This document shows, piece after piece, positions 21,601 to 31,000 of a stretch of DNA of 64,000 bases. The translations under genes were made by a program, and so were the position numbers. The stretch lies in the NCBI GenBank assembly GCA_031841125.1, contig CM063110.1, positions 34,611,214-34,675,213 of the forward strand, in the 5' to 3' direction. The DNA is from Acanthococcus lagerstroemiae (taxonomy: Eukaryota; Arthropoda; Insecta; Hemiptera; Eriococcidae). Under the pieces are notes generated by a model. That model saw only the letters and a list, made by a program, of their open reading frames with translations, was not told the DNA's origin and made no database searches. Numbering within the stretch: the stretch's first letter is position 1; each line of letters begins with the position of its first letter.

Positions 21601-22751
21601 AACTAGTTCACGATTTTCGGACCTGATCAACTTGTTCATTCTTTGTTCACTTATTTTTTTGTAATTTTTTTTTTTTTCTGGCTTTTTCTTGTATATTCCC
21701 ACTTTCCAGACTTTAGTTTCAACTTTCATAATGGTTTCAGAGTTACAATTATGAATTATAACATTATTGAATTTTTATTTGATTAAATTTTAATCAACAA
21801 TCTCATAGGAATTCAATAATTGTTTGGGTAATAGCCTAGTTTTCAGTTGTAGGCTATTACACAGAAAAAATTTTTACTCGCAGTTTTTTTGTACAAAACC
21901 CCTATTTTTAAATGAGCAAGATCAAGAGCAAAGGTTCTTTTTAATGAACAAACGATGAACTAGATCAGTGGGAACTTGGGAGACCAAGTGAACAAGAGCA
22001 AGAACTAGTTCACTAAAAATAGAAAAGAACAAGAGCAAGAGCAAATTCATTAAATAGTGAACAACGCCCATCTCTGCAAACAAGCATCAGAATGAAACTC
22101 AGAACTTAGAAACAGCGCGTCAGGCGTTAGCCAGTCAGCTTCCCAGTGTAAGAAACTGCAAATTCTATCATTTTCATTTAACTTTTCTGTATTCTTGACG
22201 AATTTTTTTTTCTGTAAGCCGAAAGCTAGCCAAAAAATACGGCTTTTTACGGCTTTACAAAAAATGCAGCTGCCCATGTATCGGCTTAAGCTTTCGACTT
22301 TTTCATGAAAAATACGGCTGGCTTTCGGCTTTAGCTTTCCGCTTTCGGCTGGCTGCAATGCTCTGACCAAAAATGTTCCAACTGAGAAGCTTCAATTTCG
22401 CGAAAGGAGAGAGCGAGACAGTTTGATTATAAGTTCTGAAGTCTTGTCGGAGGCTCCACCATCGCCTTCGATATCCCCTGATAGTGACAAATAGAAACAG
22501 AGTCAAGATAAAACTGGGATATCAGTTTAGGTACTCGTATATCCGATGAAACTTACTTTCCAGGTTGTCCCTGAATTATTTATTTCGTTCACCATTTTCA
22601 TTGCTTTTTTATTTACACGTTCTATGTCTGCTTTTAATTTTTCCATTGATGCCTCCTCATTTTTGATAACATATTGCTTTTGTTCCCGAGGTTCTCCATC
22701 CAATACAGAGAACACAGAAATAGCTATGAGAACAAAGGTACTGATGTTCAT
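9636..22751 (-). CDS. Cathepsin B-like cysteine protease, gene 1
   Basis: Seven coding exons on the minus strand: 22751-22557, 19298-19167, 18324-18196, 16084-15884, 15010-14851, 10590-10483, 9859-9636. All have GT/AG borders, and the joined frame is 382 aa with no stop. Exon 1 gives a signal peptide ([19 protein letters not shown]) and the start of the propeptide, ending NNSGTTWK. Exon 2 completes the propeptide. Exon 3 holds the mature start ([11 protein letters not shown]) and the active site NQGRCSSCA. Exon 4 has [10 protein letters not shown] and GGDY. Exon 5 is the occluding-loop region [13 protein letters not shown]. Exon 6 has [12 protein letters not shown]. Exon 7 has the catalytic His in GSHSVRV and Asn in [10 protein letters not shown]. 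Cathepsin B cleaves proteins in lysosomes or, in many insects, the gut. Oddities: Trp after the catalytic Cys is Ala, NSW is NGW, and the loop has one His, not two. A start codon lies 7 nt inside the acceptor exon. Introns hold a LINE and several hAT-type elements. Confidence 0.85.
10625..10826. mobile_element. C-run MITE family copy a (8-bp target duplication TTTAAACA)
   Basis: This 202-bp insert in intron 5 of gene 1 is flanked by TTTAAACA at 10617-10624 and 10827-10834. Gene 2 has a single TTTAAACA at the matching place (near 29070), which shows the empty site. Its sequence is the reverse orientation of parts of 18509-18840, 20741-21098 and 54537-54762 (CAGGGACGAAA end, TTTTAGTAGATGGATC core, CTCAACTCA segment). 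There is no coding capacity. The 8-bp duplication fits hAT-type transposition. Confidence 0.75.
10875..14241 (+). mobile_element. R1-like LINE copy 2, rearranged, inside intron 5 of gene 1
   Basis: ATTAATTTTAGCC at 10862-10874 and ATTAATTTTAACC at 14242-14254 (12 of 13 match) flank the whole 3.37-kb block. Gene 2 has one such sequence, near 29115, followed by matching intron. The block is GC-rich throughout. 10875-12290 has no recognisable coding and contains diverged direct repeats (11208 with 11568; 11270 with 12042), so it may be a 5' untranslated or promoter region. From about 12290 the sequence is reverse transcriptase, then the ORF2 C-terminus, then a 3' end (14190-14241) shared with copy 1. 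ORF1 and the endonuclease are missing. The ORF2 protein is only about half identical to copy 1 by eye, so this is a different LINE lineage. Confidence 0.8.
12290..14113 (+). pseudogene. LINE copy 2 ORF2 remnant: reverse transcriptase and C-terminal domain
   Basis: The remnant starts within the RT ([31 protein letters not shown]). A frameshift near 12440 moves it into the frame [18 protein letters not shown]. The frame then runs through [28 protein letters not shown] and the catalytic [12 protein letters not shown] at 12902-12904 replaces what should be the Trp of a TRWIESA-type motif. After it the frame continues unbroken to 14113 with [11 protein letters not shown] and a zinc-binding CSYC...HTLFEC motif. 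The C-terminus carries a run of Asp and Asn (about 13937-14000) encoded by GAC/AAC triplets, a feature absent from copy 1. There is no endonuclease upstream, so the copy cannot move by itself. Confidence 0.88.
16848..18023. mobile_element. hAT-type element, CAGGCCCGTGC ends, host of a nested element
   Basis: The ends are CAGGCCCGTGCACAGG and CTTGCGCACGGGCCTG, and the flanks are TTTTCCCG at 16840-16847 and 18024-18031, a perfect 8-bp target duplication. Without the nested insertion at 16954-17826 and its duplication, the element is about 295 bp and has no coding sequence. It lies in intron 3 of gene 1, just downstream of exon 3. The 8-bp duplication and CAGG start are hAT hallmarks. Confidence 0.85.
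16954..17826. mobile_element. Foldback hAT-type element with reiterated GTTAGTGCT arms
   Basis: This 873-bp element has long inverted arms: AGGGTCCGTTTCCCCAGC at the left, and the complement of AGGGCCGTTTCCCCAGC at the right. They continue inward for over 100 bp (CAGCGCCCATTTCAGA, AATTTCAGGATCG). It is flanked by ATTATTTT at 16946-16953 and 17827-17834. The motif TTAGTGCT or its complement AGCACTAA recurs about twenty times, pointing one way in the left part and the other way in the right part. Several larger modules (for example CGATTCTGGAATGGGGTC) are also repeated inside. No open frame of note was seen. It sits inside the element at 16848-18023. Confidence 0.88.
18509..18840. mobile_element. 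C-run MITE family copy b (8-bp target duplication GTGCATCG)
   Basis: The 332-bp element starts ATAAGGACGTACCGAC and ends CGGTACGTCCCT. It is flanked by GTGCATCG at 18501-18508 and 18841-18848. It contains two long C runs (near 18551 and 18792) and an internal inverted pair (CTTGGGAATTTTGAGTTGA with TCAACTCAAAATTCCCAAG). It lies in intron 2 of gene 1. Relatives are at 10625, 20741 and 54537. Confidence 0.85.
19989..20040 (+). mobile_element. 52-bp LINE 3' stub, copy 3
   Basis: GTCCCGGGGCCAATTTGGCA and the next ~30 bases match the 3' end of LINE copy 2 (14190-14241) nearly base for base, and that of copy 1 slightly less well. Nothing else of the LINE is present, so this is an extreme 5' truncation. 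The sequence to its right (CATTAACAACTATTAACC) matches gene 2 near 35600, where no stub exists. Confidence 0.8.
20172..20437. mobile_element. GTTACCC-rich inverted-repeat element, copy a
   Basis: The segment begins CCCGATGCG and ends TTTTGCGCATCGGGG, and is filled with GTTACCC-type words (roughly every 8-12 bp). Related shorter elements lie at 35427-35563 and 37793-37900. This copy has an internal duplication of about 130 bp. The matching intron of gene 2 (near 35735) lacks it. No target duplication is clear. Confidence 0.65.
20545..20732 (+). pseudogene. Penelope-like element remnant (GIY-YIG endonuclease)
   Basis: Read across two frames, the sequence gives [14 protein letters not shown], a broken YIG region, then [16 protein letters not shown]. 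This resembles the C-x-C ... YIG-x-TGRKF-x-R-x-KEH core of the GIY-YIG nuclease found at the C-terminus of Penelope-like retroelements. A stop sits just before MGRKF. The paralogous stretch at 35867-36040 reads NNIG, stop, RGRKFTTK, supporting the motif. The remnant is in intron 1 of gene 1 and predates the gene duplication. The family call rests on a short motif only. Confidence 0.5.
20741..21098. mobile_element. C-run MITE family copy c
   Basis: The 358-bp element starts ACAAGGACGTGTACCGA and ends GCTACGTCCCT, with near-identical flanks ACTGATAA (20733-20740) and ACTGAAAA (21099-21106). It shares the TTTTAGTAGATGGATCAAA core, the GGGAATTTTGAGTTGAGTC segment and a C run (21061-21073) with 18509-18840. 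It lies right beside the Penelope-like remnant in intron 1 of gene 1. Confidence 0.8.
21198..22365. mobile_element. hAT-type element with GGCTTTCGGCTTT arms, host of a nested element
   Basis: The ends are CAGAGCATTGCAGCC and GGCTGCAATGCTCTG, and the flanks are ACCAAAAA at 21190-21197 and 22366-22373. Both arms consist largely of the words GGCTTTCGGCTTT and TACGGCTTT. An unrelated 580-bp element (21497-22076) interrupts it. No transposase frame is seen, so it is non-autonomous. It lies in intron 1 of gene 1. Confidence 0.88.
21497..22076. mobile_element. hAT-type element with GAACAAG/CTAGTTC arms, nested
   Basis: The ends are CAGAGATGGGCGTTG and CAACGCCCATCTCTG (with a few bases between those and the next words), flanked by CAAACAAG at 21489-21496 and 22077-22084. 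The arms repeat GAACAAGAGCAAG and AACTAGTTCA in inverted orientation. The middle is plain AT-rich sequence. It sits inside the element at 21198-22365, so it is the younger of the two. Confidence 0.9.
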
Positions 22752-22758
22752 ATTATTT

Positions 22759-25450
22759 CTGTAAAAAAACATTTTTCATTACATATTTTATTATTAGCAA
22801 TTCCTACATAGGTAAGGAACCCGAGAGTCTCTTTGTATTTCCTAAATGATCTTCAGCAGTTATTATGATGCCAAATATAACTTTTATCTGTCTGTAAAGT
22901 TGAGGGGTATTAAAGGGCCTGTTCTGAATAACGCCAGGTTCCCAATAACGCCACCTACTTATTTCTTTGTGGGTAACAGACGTGCCAGGTCGAAACATCA
23001 TCCAGGCACGCTGAATGTGTATCATTTTGTGTAGCTTGTTGTCACAGAAATTTCACTCATGGAAATCCAAAAAATATTGATTAAAGATTTTTCCCTGGTG
23101 TTTTAGTTTTAACGACTAGTTGCGCGAAATGATATTTTTGTGAAAAAAAAAAGCTCTCAAGTAAGTTCTTTTATTATTTATCGTGAATTGACCACTTTTC
23201 CTGCACATATTGCACCTATAGAATGTTCAAAATAATAATTTTTTCGAACTTAATTAGATATACGCTTAAAATTCAGTAGTACTTGCTCCTGATAACACTA
23301 ACTGTTCTGATAAAAAATGGAATTTTGTAACTTTGTCATTATTCGGTGGTAAATTGTCCTCTGTCCCCCTATTCTACCTGCCCTCGATTTATTATCCAAA
23401 AGCACTCTAAAACACTAATAAAATATCCTTTAAAAAACAAAAAACACCAGCTGCGGTGTTGTTAGGAACCAGGGATTGGGAGCGGATCAGATCGGATCGC
23501 ATGGGAGGCGTTGATGGTCCTTTTTTCGTGCACGAAAGAGCGAATGGAGAGCGAATGAAATGGAATTTGTTTACCGAGAAGGAATCAAAGAGCGAATGAA
23601 TCAAGCTAATGAACATTGGAAAGAGCGAATGAGGAGTTTGGTGATACATTGTTTAACAAGAGTGAATCAATGAATGAATTAATGCAATCTCTGAAAACAA
23701 AGAGCGAATTCTTAATTCAGATAAAATCTTTTAATTTTATAATTAACAAAATCCCTATGAGCATGGAAAATCATCAACTCTGGAAACGTCAAAAAACTTA
23801 GGACACCCAAGTTGAGTAGTCTTTATTTATGTATTAGGTTGATAGTGCATCTGCTTCAAAAAAATGGACGATTTTATCTGAATTTCTGAATAACGTGGAA
23901 GAGCCGAAGGGAGCGAATGAGCGATTGAATTGAATTAGTTTCCTGAATGGAGTGAATGGGATCGGACGATCGGATCGAATGCATACACACTGCCTTAGAG
24001 AGCGAATGAGACCGATTGAATGAATTGTAAGACAACAAAATGAAGTGGAGAGAGCAAATGAATTGTATTACACGTCGTTCAAAGAACGAATCGGATCCTA
24101 TCAAGACTTATTACAGTTTGAAGATTTAATCGGATCGGATCGTATTCAAAAATAATGCACTCCCAATCCCTGTTCGGAACACATCAAATTAATAGAGCTC
24201 CAAATACCGCCAACCAATTTTATGAGCTTAAAGCTCGACACTACATCAAGTATGCCCATAAGTGAGTTCAAAAACGTATACTTTAATTTTTCTTCTTTCA
24301 CCCCTCCCAGTCAAAAATCTCAAAGGTCAATACTGATTATCGTCGTTCTCCCGTACCATAGCATTAATTAGGGTCGGTACTTTATAATAAATATGTAAGA
24401 TACAAGAATATATGGAAATAAGAAAAAGGCAAAGATGAATGGATCAAAAATTACTTTCTACACAAACCCGCCAAAAGCGGAAAGTGCAAATTTCTAAGCG
24501 AAAACCATTAAAAATGAGTCTGTCTTTGCAAAGATTTCATAAAAATTCAAACGCAACAATGGGACTGCGTTACATGTGTCCAGCAATTTTCCTATATTTT
24601 CTTTTCTCAACAAATGAAACCTGGAACTCCATAATATGTTTCAATTTGTCTTTCTTTTTTCTTTTATACATACTCCGACATTTTTTCTAGAATTAACAAT
24701 TTTACGAGTATAACATTTGCCAAGAATTTCTCAAATAAATGTCGTTGTTTTTTTGGGGGAGGGAGAGGGGGAACGAGTCGAATATCTCTAGTGAAATGCT
24801 CGCTGTTCCAAATTGTGCTTAGCTTAAATCACATTATAGTAGTAGGAGTGGCAGTAGCCGTTTTTCGATTTTATATTCATCATGTTGTACATAAAATACG
24901 AATCAGTGTGATTCATTTCAACTTTTGAATTCTAGTGGCGTACCGAAATAAAGCAGATGTAGGTGTATCGCCTCCTTCCACACAGCCAGAAAAAGTATAA
25001 CATTTTAGAGTTTCCCAAATTTTCTTTTCCTTTTTTTTCTTTCTTATTTTTTACTTCATTGTTGAGTTAACGTTTGCGTGAAATTTCCTACAACTGTCAT
25101 TATTTTACGAACAAAATTTGTGAGTATTCCCTGCTGTTAGGAAAACTTACCATGTACGTCTGTACTGTTAAATTTTCTTAATTACTTTTTCCTAATCTGC
25201 AAAAATCGTGTCATATGGCATGGGACTTGCGTGTGTTACTCTGTGACATTCATAACTTCATAATCAGACAAATTTAAAACTGTAGTGTGACCTTTCTGAA
25301 AAATATTTCTGATTGGTTGAAATTATTGACATATTACGAAATTTTTAGTCTCACTTTCTTTCAAGTCGCATTAGCCCTTTGCAGTTTGGGTCAATATAAA
25401 CTAAAGCTTGTAATTTTTTAATGCGCATAAAAATATCAAAACTGACTCAC
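22759..25450. other. Upstream region of gene 1
   Basis: This would be the intron between the putative leader exon (ending 25451) and exon 1, whose acceptor TTTACAG ends at 22759. About 24385-25450 matches about 49640-51018 upstream of gene 3 (shared TGTAAGATACAAG, TTTCTAAGCGAAAACCA-like and CTGTCATTATTTTACG segments). It contains the hAT-type element at 23470-24172. No coding sequence is seen. Confidence 0.5.
23470..24172. mobile_element. hAT-type element with GAGCGAATGA arms
   Basis: The ends are CAGGGATTGGGAG and CTCCCAATCCCTG, with flanks TTAGGAAC (23462-23469) and TTCGGAAC (24173-24180), 7 of 8 identical. The words GAGCGAATGA and GATCGGATCG are repeated many times in both arms. At 703 bp with no transposase frame it is non-autonomous. 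It lies upstream of gene 1 coding exon 1. Confidence 0.85.
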
Positions 25451-25790
25451 CATCTATAGGCAAAATAGCAAATAGAAAACTGCTGCGTACCCGTTGAATA
25501 GAGCAAGTTATAATGGCTTCAAAGTTTCTTATCTGAACACTTTAAATACACATGCAATAATGCTCTGTTGACGGCACAGCTGCGTATCTTTATTTATGAA
25601 GATACCATCCATCAATAAAACCTTACTTCTAAAGAACAATACGACTAAATTGATGTTGAATAAGAAACTTATTAGTGGCGGGATTATTTTTTGTATCATC
25701 GTACCACCTTGAGCACCCAACATATGTAATCAATATAGCAAAAATAACTTCAACACTTTTCACAGCAGCATTTCAATCGAACTTATTCTA
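25451..25790 (-). other. Putative leader exon of gene 1
   Basis: On the minus strand the module ends CTATAGATG at 25451, followed by GTGAGT. Gene 1 exon 1 begins with an acceptor (TTTACAG) only 7 nt before the start codon, so an upstream exon is required. This module is the only conserved donor-bearing sequence in the right place for all three genes. The 5' limit is not visible; I set it where similarity between copies weakens. A second, related module lies at about 26230-26460. Confidence 0.45.
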
Positions 25791-27919
25791 ATGACTATAG
25801 TACATCCACCCTTAATGATGAAAAGTGAATGCTTAGTGCTTACTATGTTTGTCGATATCGACTGAAAAGCACAGTGAGCCGATTGAAGTTCACTTTTCAA
25901 CATTTGCGGTGAGAATAATTTGACAAAAATTTTCACATTGTGCTCCTGTAGATCTGTAAGTACAAAGATCAGATCAACTACTGCTAGAAAATAATTACCT
26001 CCTCAAATGAAATTTTAAAATTGTACACACTTGAAGGTCACATTTCTAGTTGAAAAATTTGAGAAGGATACACGACATTTTCATTATCGAAAAGTCTTCA
26101 GACTCTGATCTGTGTAACTTCAGCGGGTATCACAGGCTTTAGCACCTGATGAGAGTTTTCGAGCATCACATGAGAAAATTAAAGATGCCGCCTGTGTCAT
26201 GGTATACCACCTTGGGAACCAACCTGTAATCATATTGTATGCAGGCAGTTCTTAGAACCAAAAATAACTTTAATGCTTTTCATCGCGGCATTTTAATCGT
26301 AATTATTTCATCAGTAAGTATTCCAATGACTAGGTATTATGTTTGTGGATATCAACTGAAACGCACACTAAGCCGATTTAACTTTACATTTCGACACTTG
26401 CTGTAAGAATAATTTTCACATTGTGCACCTGTGCAGATTTGTAAGCATGAAGATTGGATCAACTACTACTACAAAATGGCTTCTGTAACTGAAATTCTGA
26501 AACCACATTAACCTGAAGATCACGAAGCCAAGAATTTTAGGATACACAGCGCAATTTCATCCTCAAGAGGTTTTCTGACCCGGACCAGTGTGGGCCTCTT
26601 CCAAAACCAAAGAGCAGGTTCATTTTTAATGTAAATGGAACTCTTTAGGTAACATCTCTTTCGATTAGGTATCGATTCATGTATTTAGATGGATGTTGAA
26701 AAAAATTGAAAATTTCCTTCTCAGTCCTCGAAATTTATTTTCTTATAGCGGTTTCGATTTCGGTCGGGTCCATGGAGATGATGAATTTCATACAGTCTTC
26801 AGGAAGTTGATTACTGTAGTGGCTTAGGAATCGAGTGAATTTTATGAAATTTTGGACAAGAGCGTACTGAAAGAGGGGGTCGGATGGGAGAAGTCTCCTC
26901 CCAAAATCTTGGCAAGAGGCTTCAGTTGGACAGTTGGAAAATTTGAGACTTTCTGAAACATTTTTGCTTGTTTGTAGGATTCAGTTCACTGAAATAACTT
27001 CACAGTTTTTCGCAAGGGAAATGAACGGATTAGGAGGTCTTCAAAAGTTCGACAATATTTGATTCCCCCCCCCCAGCAACTTTCCTTCATTACGCCCTGA
27101 TTGTGAATCTCACTTTTTTTGTTAGCTAGGTCCTCTTGTGGTAGTAGGGAAAATATAACATGCTGAACTTCTCATCACCCCTGAGCAGCGATCTCACTAA
27201 CCTAATTCTGAAAATTAACAAGAAGGTTCATGTTGAGGTTAGCAATATTAGGTGATAAGTTTAATGCCAAGAACATAGGCTGACTTTGCAGGTGTGCTAA
27301 GCACCCCTACAAGACTAATTTAACTTCCCCCTGTCCAGTGGAAAAAGATTTAGCTCTCCCCTACTGAAAAATTCAAGTGTTAAAAAAAAACAAAACACAA
27401 TAATCTCATAAATTTTTACTAATTCAACAATAGCCCAAATTTCAGCCGTGACAGGCTAAGACTATTATTCAAATGTAAGAATTTATAATTACGTTATTTT
27501 CTCATCAAGCTTTCAAGGGGGAAGGCCATTAACTTCTGCAAAACAATACTTTTTCATTCTACACTAAGTATACATATATTCTTGACTTTTTCATCGATAT
27601 AATGAGCTCTAGATATCCGATGGAGAGGAGCTGAATGGACCAGCAGTCACTGGCATAGAATCAATTTTAGTGGCATTGTTGTCTCGGGATTACGAAATGC
27701 TTTTTGGAACGCTGTTTTTGAGACGAAGGTTTGTATTCTACAAAGTGCTGATTGACTCTCGAACCAGCTCAAACAACGTACTTAATCTTTTCACCTACGA
27801 AAATTAAATCGTAGTTAATACTCCCCATATAATTCTACCGACGGATTTGCAGATTCACAACTGATGCCTGATGGACAAAAGACAAATATATTTTAAAAAG
27901 ATAATATATATACATACAA

Positions 27920-27925
27920 TTTATT
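27920..27925 (-). terminator. Likely polyadenylation signal of gene 2
   Basis: AATAAA on the minus strand, about 120 nt past the stop codon of gene 2. The same hexamer is kept in the duplicated block at 8102-8107. Confidence 0.5.
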
Positions 27926-28043
27926 TTACAAGCACGCCAATTAAATTTTTTACAACATGAAAAAGTGGATATATTCTTGCAACAATATTTTACACATATT
28001 TTTCAAAAATTAATGCGCCGTCCTACGGATCCTTCGTGTTCAA

Positions 28044-31000
28044 TTAACCCTCGTAGGTACCAGCAGAGAAGTCTGTTTCAAATTTCAAATTTCCTTTAGT
28101 GTTTAGTCCTCGGACGATTTTGAACGTACCTTTATCACCCCAAAACTCGTTCCACGAATTCGCGGCTAACCAATAAGGCGTACCATCTTCAACCCCCCAG
28201 CCAAGCACTCGAACTGCATGGCCACCACCATACTTACCGGTGACGTATTGATACACTCCTAAAACAAAATTAATAAATGGAAATAATAGGTATATCAACC
28301 AATATGAAGAATTAATCGAAATACCGGTCAGTGGCACGCTTAATAAGATGGCAAAGGTACAATCAGCAACGGGGGTTTGCCTAAAAAGTCTTCTTAATAC
28401 CCTCTTGACCCAGAAAATCAAAAACATTGTGCGTATGAATGAACTTCAACGTGGAAGGGGACCCCAGCAAAATCATTCGATATCTGTTTTTGGATCGTCT
28501 GGCCTTTTTTCAGGGGCCCGGCAGAATCGTGCGAGCTTTCCAATCTTACAAGGAGCCGTCGGTAATAAGATCGTCTGATCCTTTTTGAACTTTCCGATCT
28601 TTCTTCGGACTCTCTGATTTTTCCCTCTGGAGGCCCCTAAATCAGAAGCGTGCAATTCTTCAATATTTTTCTGCACATATGGAACTCGAATTAAATCGTT
28701 TGTTATTTTTTATTTAGATCGTTAGCTCTTTTTTAAAGAAATTACTGACACAATCGTGCTATATTTTTTTCACGGGAGAGCCCTAGCAAAAGAAGTTGAT
28801 TTCTTGAGAAAAGAGCTTATTGAAATCAGTGTGACATAAAAATAATGAGCCACTCAGAACATTTGCCAACTGACTCGTTTGCCTTAAATTCACCACTGAT
28901 ACAGATTTTTGAGCAAATACTGATCGTAATTACCGGATTTGTAATGGATAAAATCCTCGTACACCTCAAAAATGGCAACGATGGGTCCATTGTAATAAAT
29001 TTCACGTAGTGCCTCCTTCTCAGTAAGATTTTCACGAATCTCTGTAACTAATACATATCAGGACATATTTAAACAACTCTTCTTCAAAACTAATGAAAAT
29101 GTGTACTACTCGTATATTAATTTCAACTTAGGTAATCCTAATCTTAACTTGGAAATTCTCAATCGAAAGTAAGGGAAGAGGGGCGGGGGCGAATTTTGCG
29201 CTAGTATACGAGTATTACGAATCAGATGTTTACAAAATGTACCGATTCTGCTTTTACTAATTTTTGAGAAACTGCCAGAAACTGTCATATTTTTGTAAGA
29301 ACAGATTTCTGTGCTCTGTTTCTAGGAACGAGATTCAAACAGTGCATTAGGTGTCGTTTAGTAGGTTTTGAAAATAAACAGAACAAGGCGCTCAGGACGA
29401 GTTATTGCAATGTCCAAGAGAAGAGTCACTTGAGAAACCCAGAATAGTCTGCAAAGTTACTAATAACAAAAAAAAAACAACAACAGTTTTTCCAATTTAG
29501 TATTGCACATGGGCGGTGAATCATGGGTGTTTGATGTTGTTGAACGTATTAACACAATAGAGACTGAAAATATTCGCATTAGAACAAAATTTGTCTTTTT
29601 TAATTCGTGAAACTAGAGCACCTATAACACTCGGAGGATCTCAATACGCCATCTTGGGCGTTCCGCGCCCGTCGATGCCGAATTGACTACGCGGAGCGTA
29701 CCGCGTTGTCAGTTTGGCAGCGACGGGCGCGGAATGCCCAAAGATGGCGTATTGCGATACTCGGGTGTTATGTGTGTTCTAGTGAAACTACTGATTACTT
29801 TGGAGCTACTGCAGCGCGAACAGGTTTTCGTAGAGACCCCGATAAATTTGGAAACAAACCCTGCTTTACGGTAGTCAATTTCTACAGAATGTACTGGCAT
29901 TTTTTTTCGGCGGAAGAGCTTCCTGGGACCTGGTGAAGATTATTGGATAGCGGTGAACGTCACCATGCATCTAAATGGGAAAGTTGTGATTTTCGTTTCG
30001 TTCCAATTTCGTCAAAAATTCATTTATGATGCCAATCCAAGTAAAAATAGATAGCCCAGTAACGTTTAAATAATATTTAGGGCAAGTTTTCGCGAAAAAA
30101 TTTATTGGAATTAGGGCAGAGTCACTCGAAAATTGAAGTTTTTACATCATGTTCTATTAGCTTTATATGTATTCATCCTAACGTTGATAAGAGCAACGTA
30201 TGTATTTGCGTTAGTAATGGTGTGTAAACGGATGTTGTTAATAACTTCCACCAGGTGTCAGCCACTACGCTGCTGCTAGGTCCGAATTGAGCTACACTTG
30301 ATTTCCGACCCAGTATAGCCCTCACTCTCTAGTATAACCAAAATGATTGATCGTATCTCGGGGACGGAGGGTCAGCGCCTGATTAGACAACGAATTTGAA
30401 CTCAGCAAGAAAAATTTAGTAGTATTTGTTGGTTATCTCCATCCTTTTGATTTTTGAAAATTTTGAAAATTTCTCCATTCTACATCAGACATATTTTTCA
30501 GTGAAAAATTTTCCGGCGAACTACTGGGCCAGAACTTAGTAAAAATGACTCAGCATTTCGTGACGAATAGAAATCCGTCGTCAAAACTGATCCACACTCA
30601 ATTTAGGACCCAGTATAGCCCCCTCCACCTAGTTTAACCAAATTCATGATCGTATCCAGGCAACACAGGGTCAACATCAAGGACAATGGATTTAAATTTC
30701 GAGAGAAAAACTGAGTAAGAATAATTGGTTATTTTAATCCTTTTGGCTTTTGAACACTTTGAAAATACCTCGATCTATGCTATGCAACAGGCACGGTTTT
30801 TTCAACGAAAAATTTTTCGAAGAGCTTCCGGGCTGAGATCTGGTGAAAATTATTAAACTTTTCGAGACGAATTCAAATCCATCTTCAAAATTAATCCACA
30901 CTCAATTTTCGACCCAATATAGCCACTCCACCTCTCCCTAGTTTAACTGAGTCTAATTTTTGTAGGAACACAACTGAAACGAATTGTATCTCATCTACTT

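Larger units (their letters stand above)
25451..28560. repeat. Duplicated intergenic block, copy D2
   Basis: This is the counterpart of 5111-8710; about 26560-28560 is nearly identical by eye to 6720-8710. The left part (25451-27400) is also related to 51019-52220. It spans the putative leader module of gene 1, the spacer, the 3' flank of gene 2, its last exon and part of its intron 6. Confidence 0.75.
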
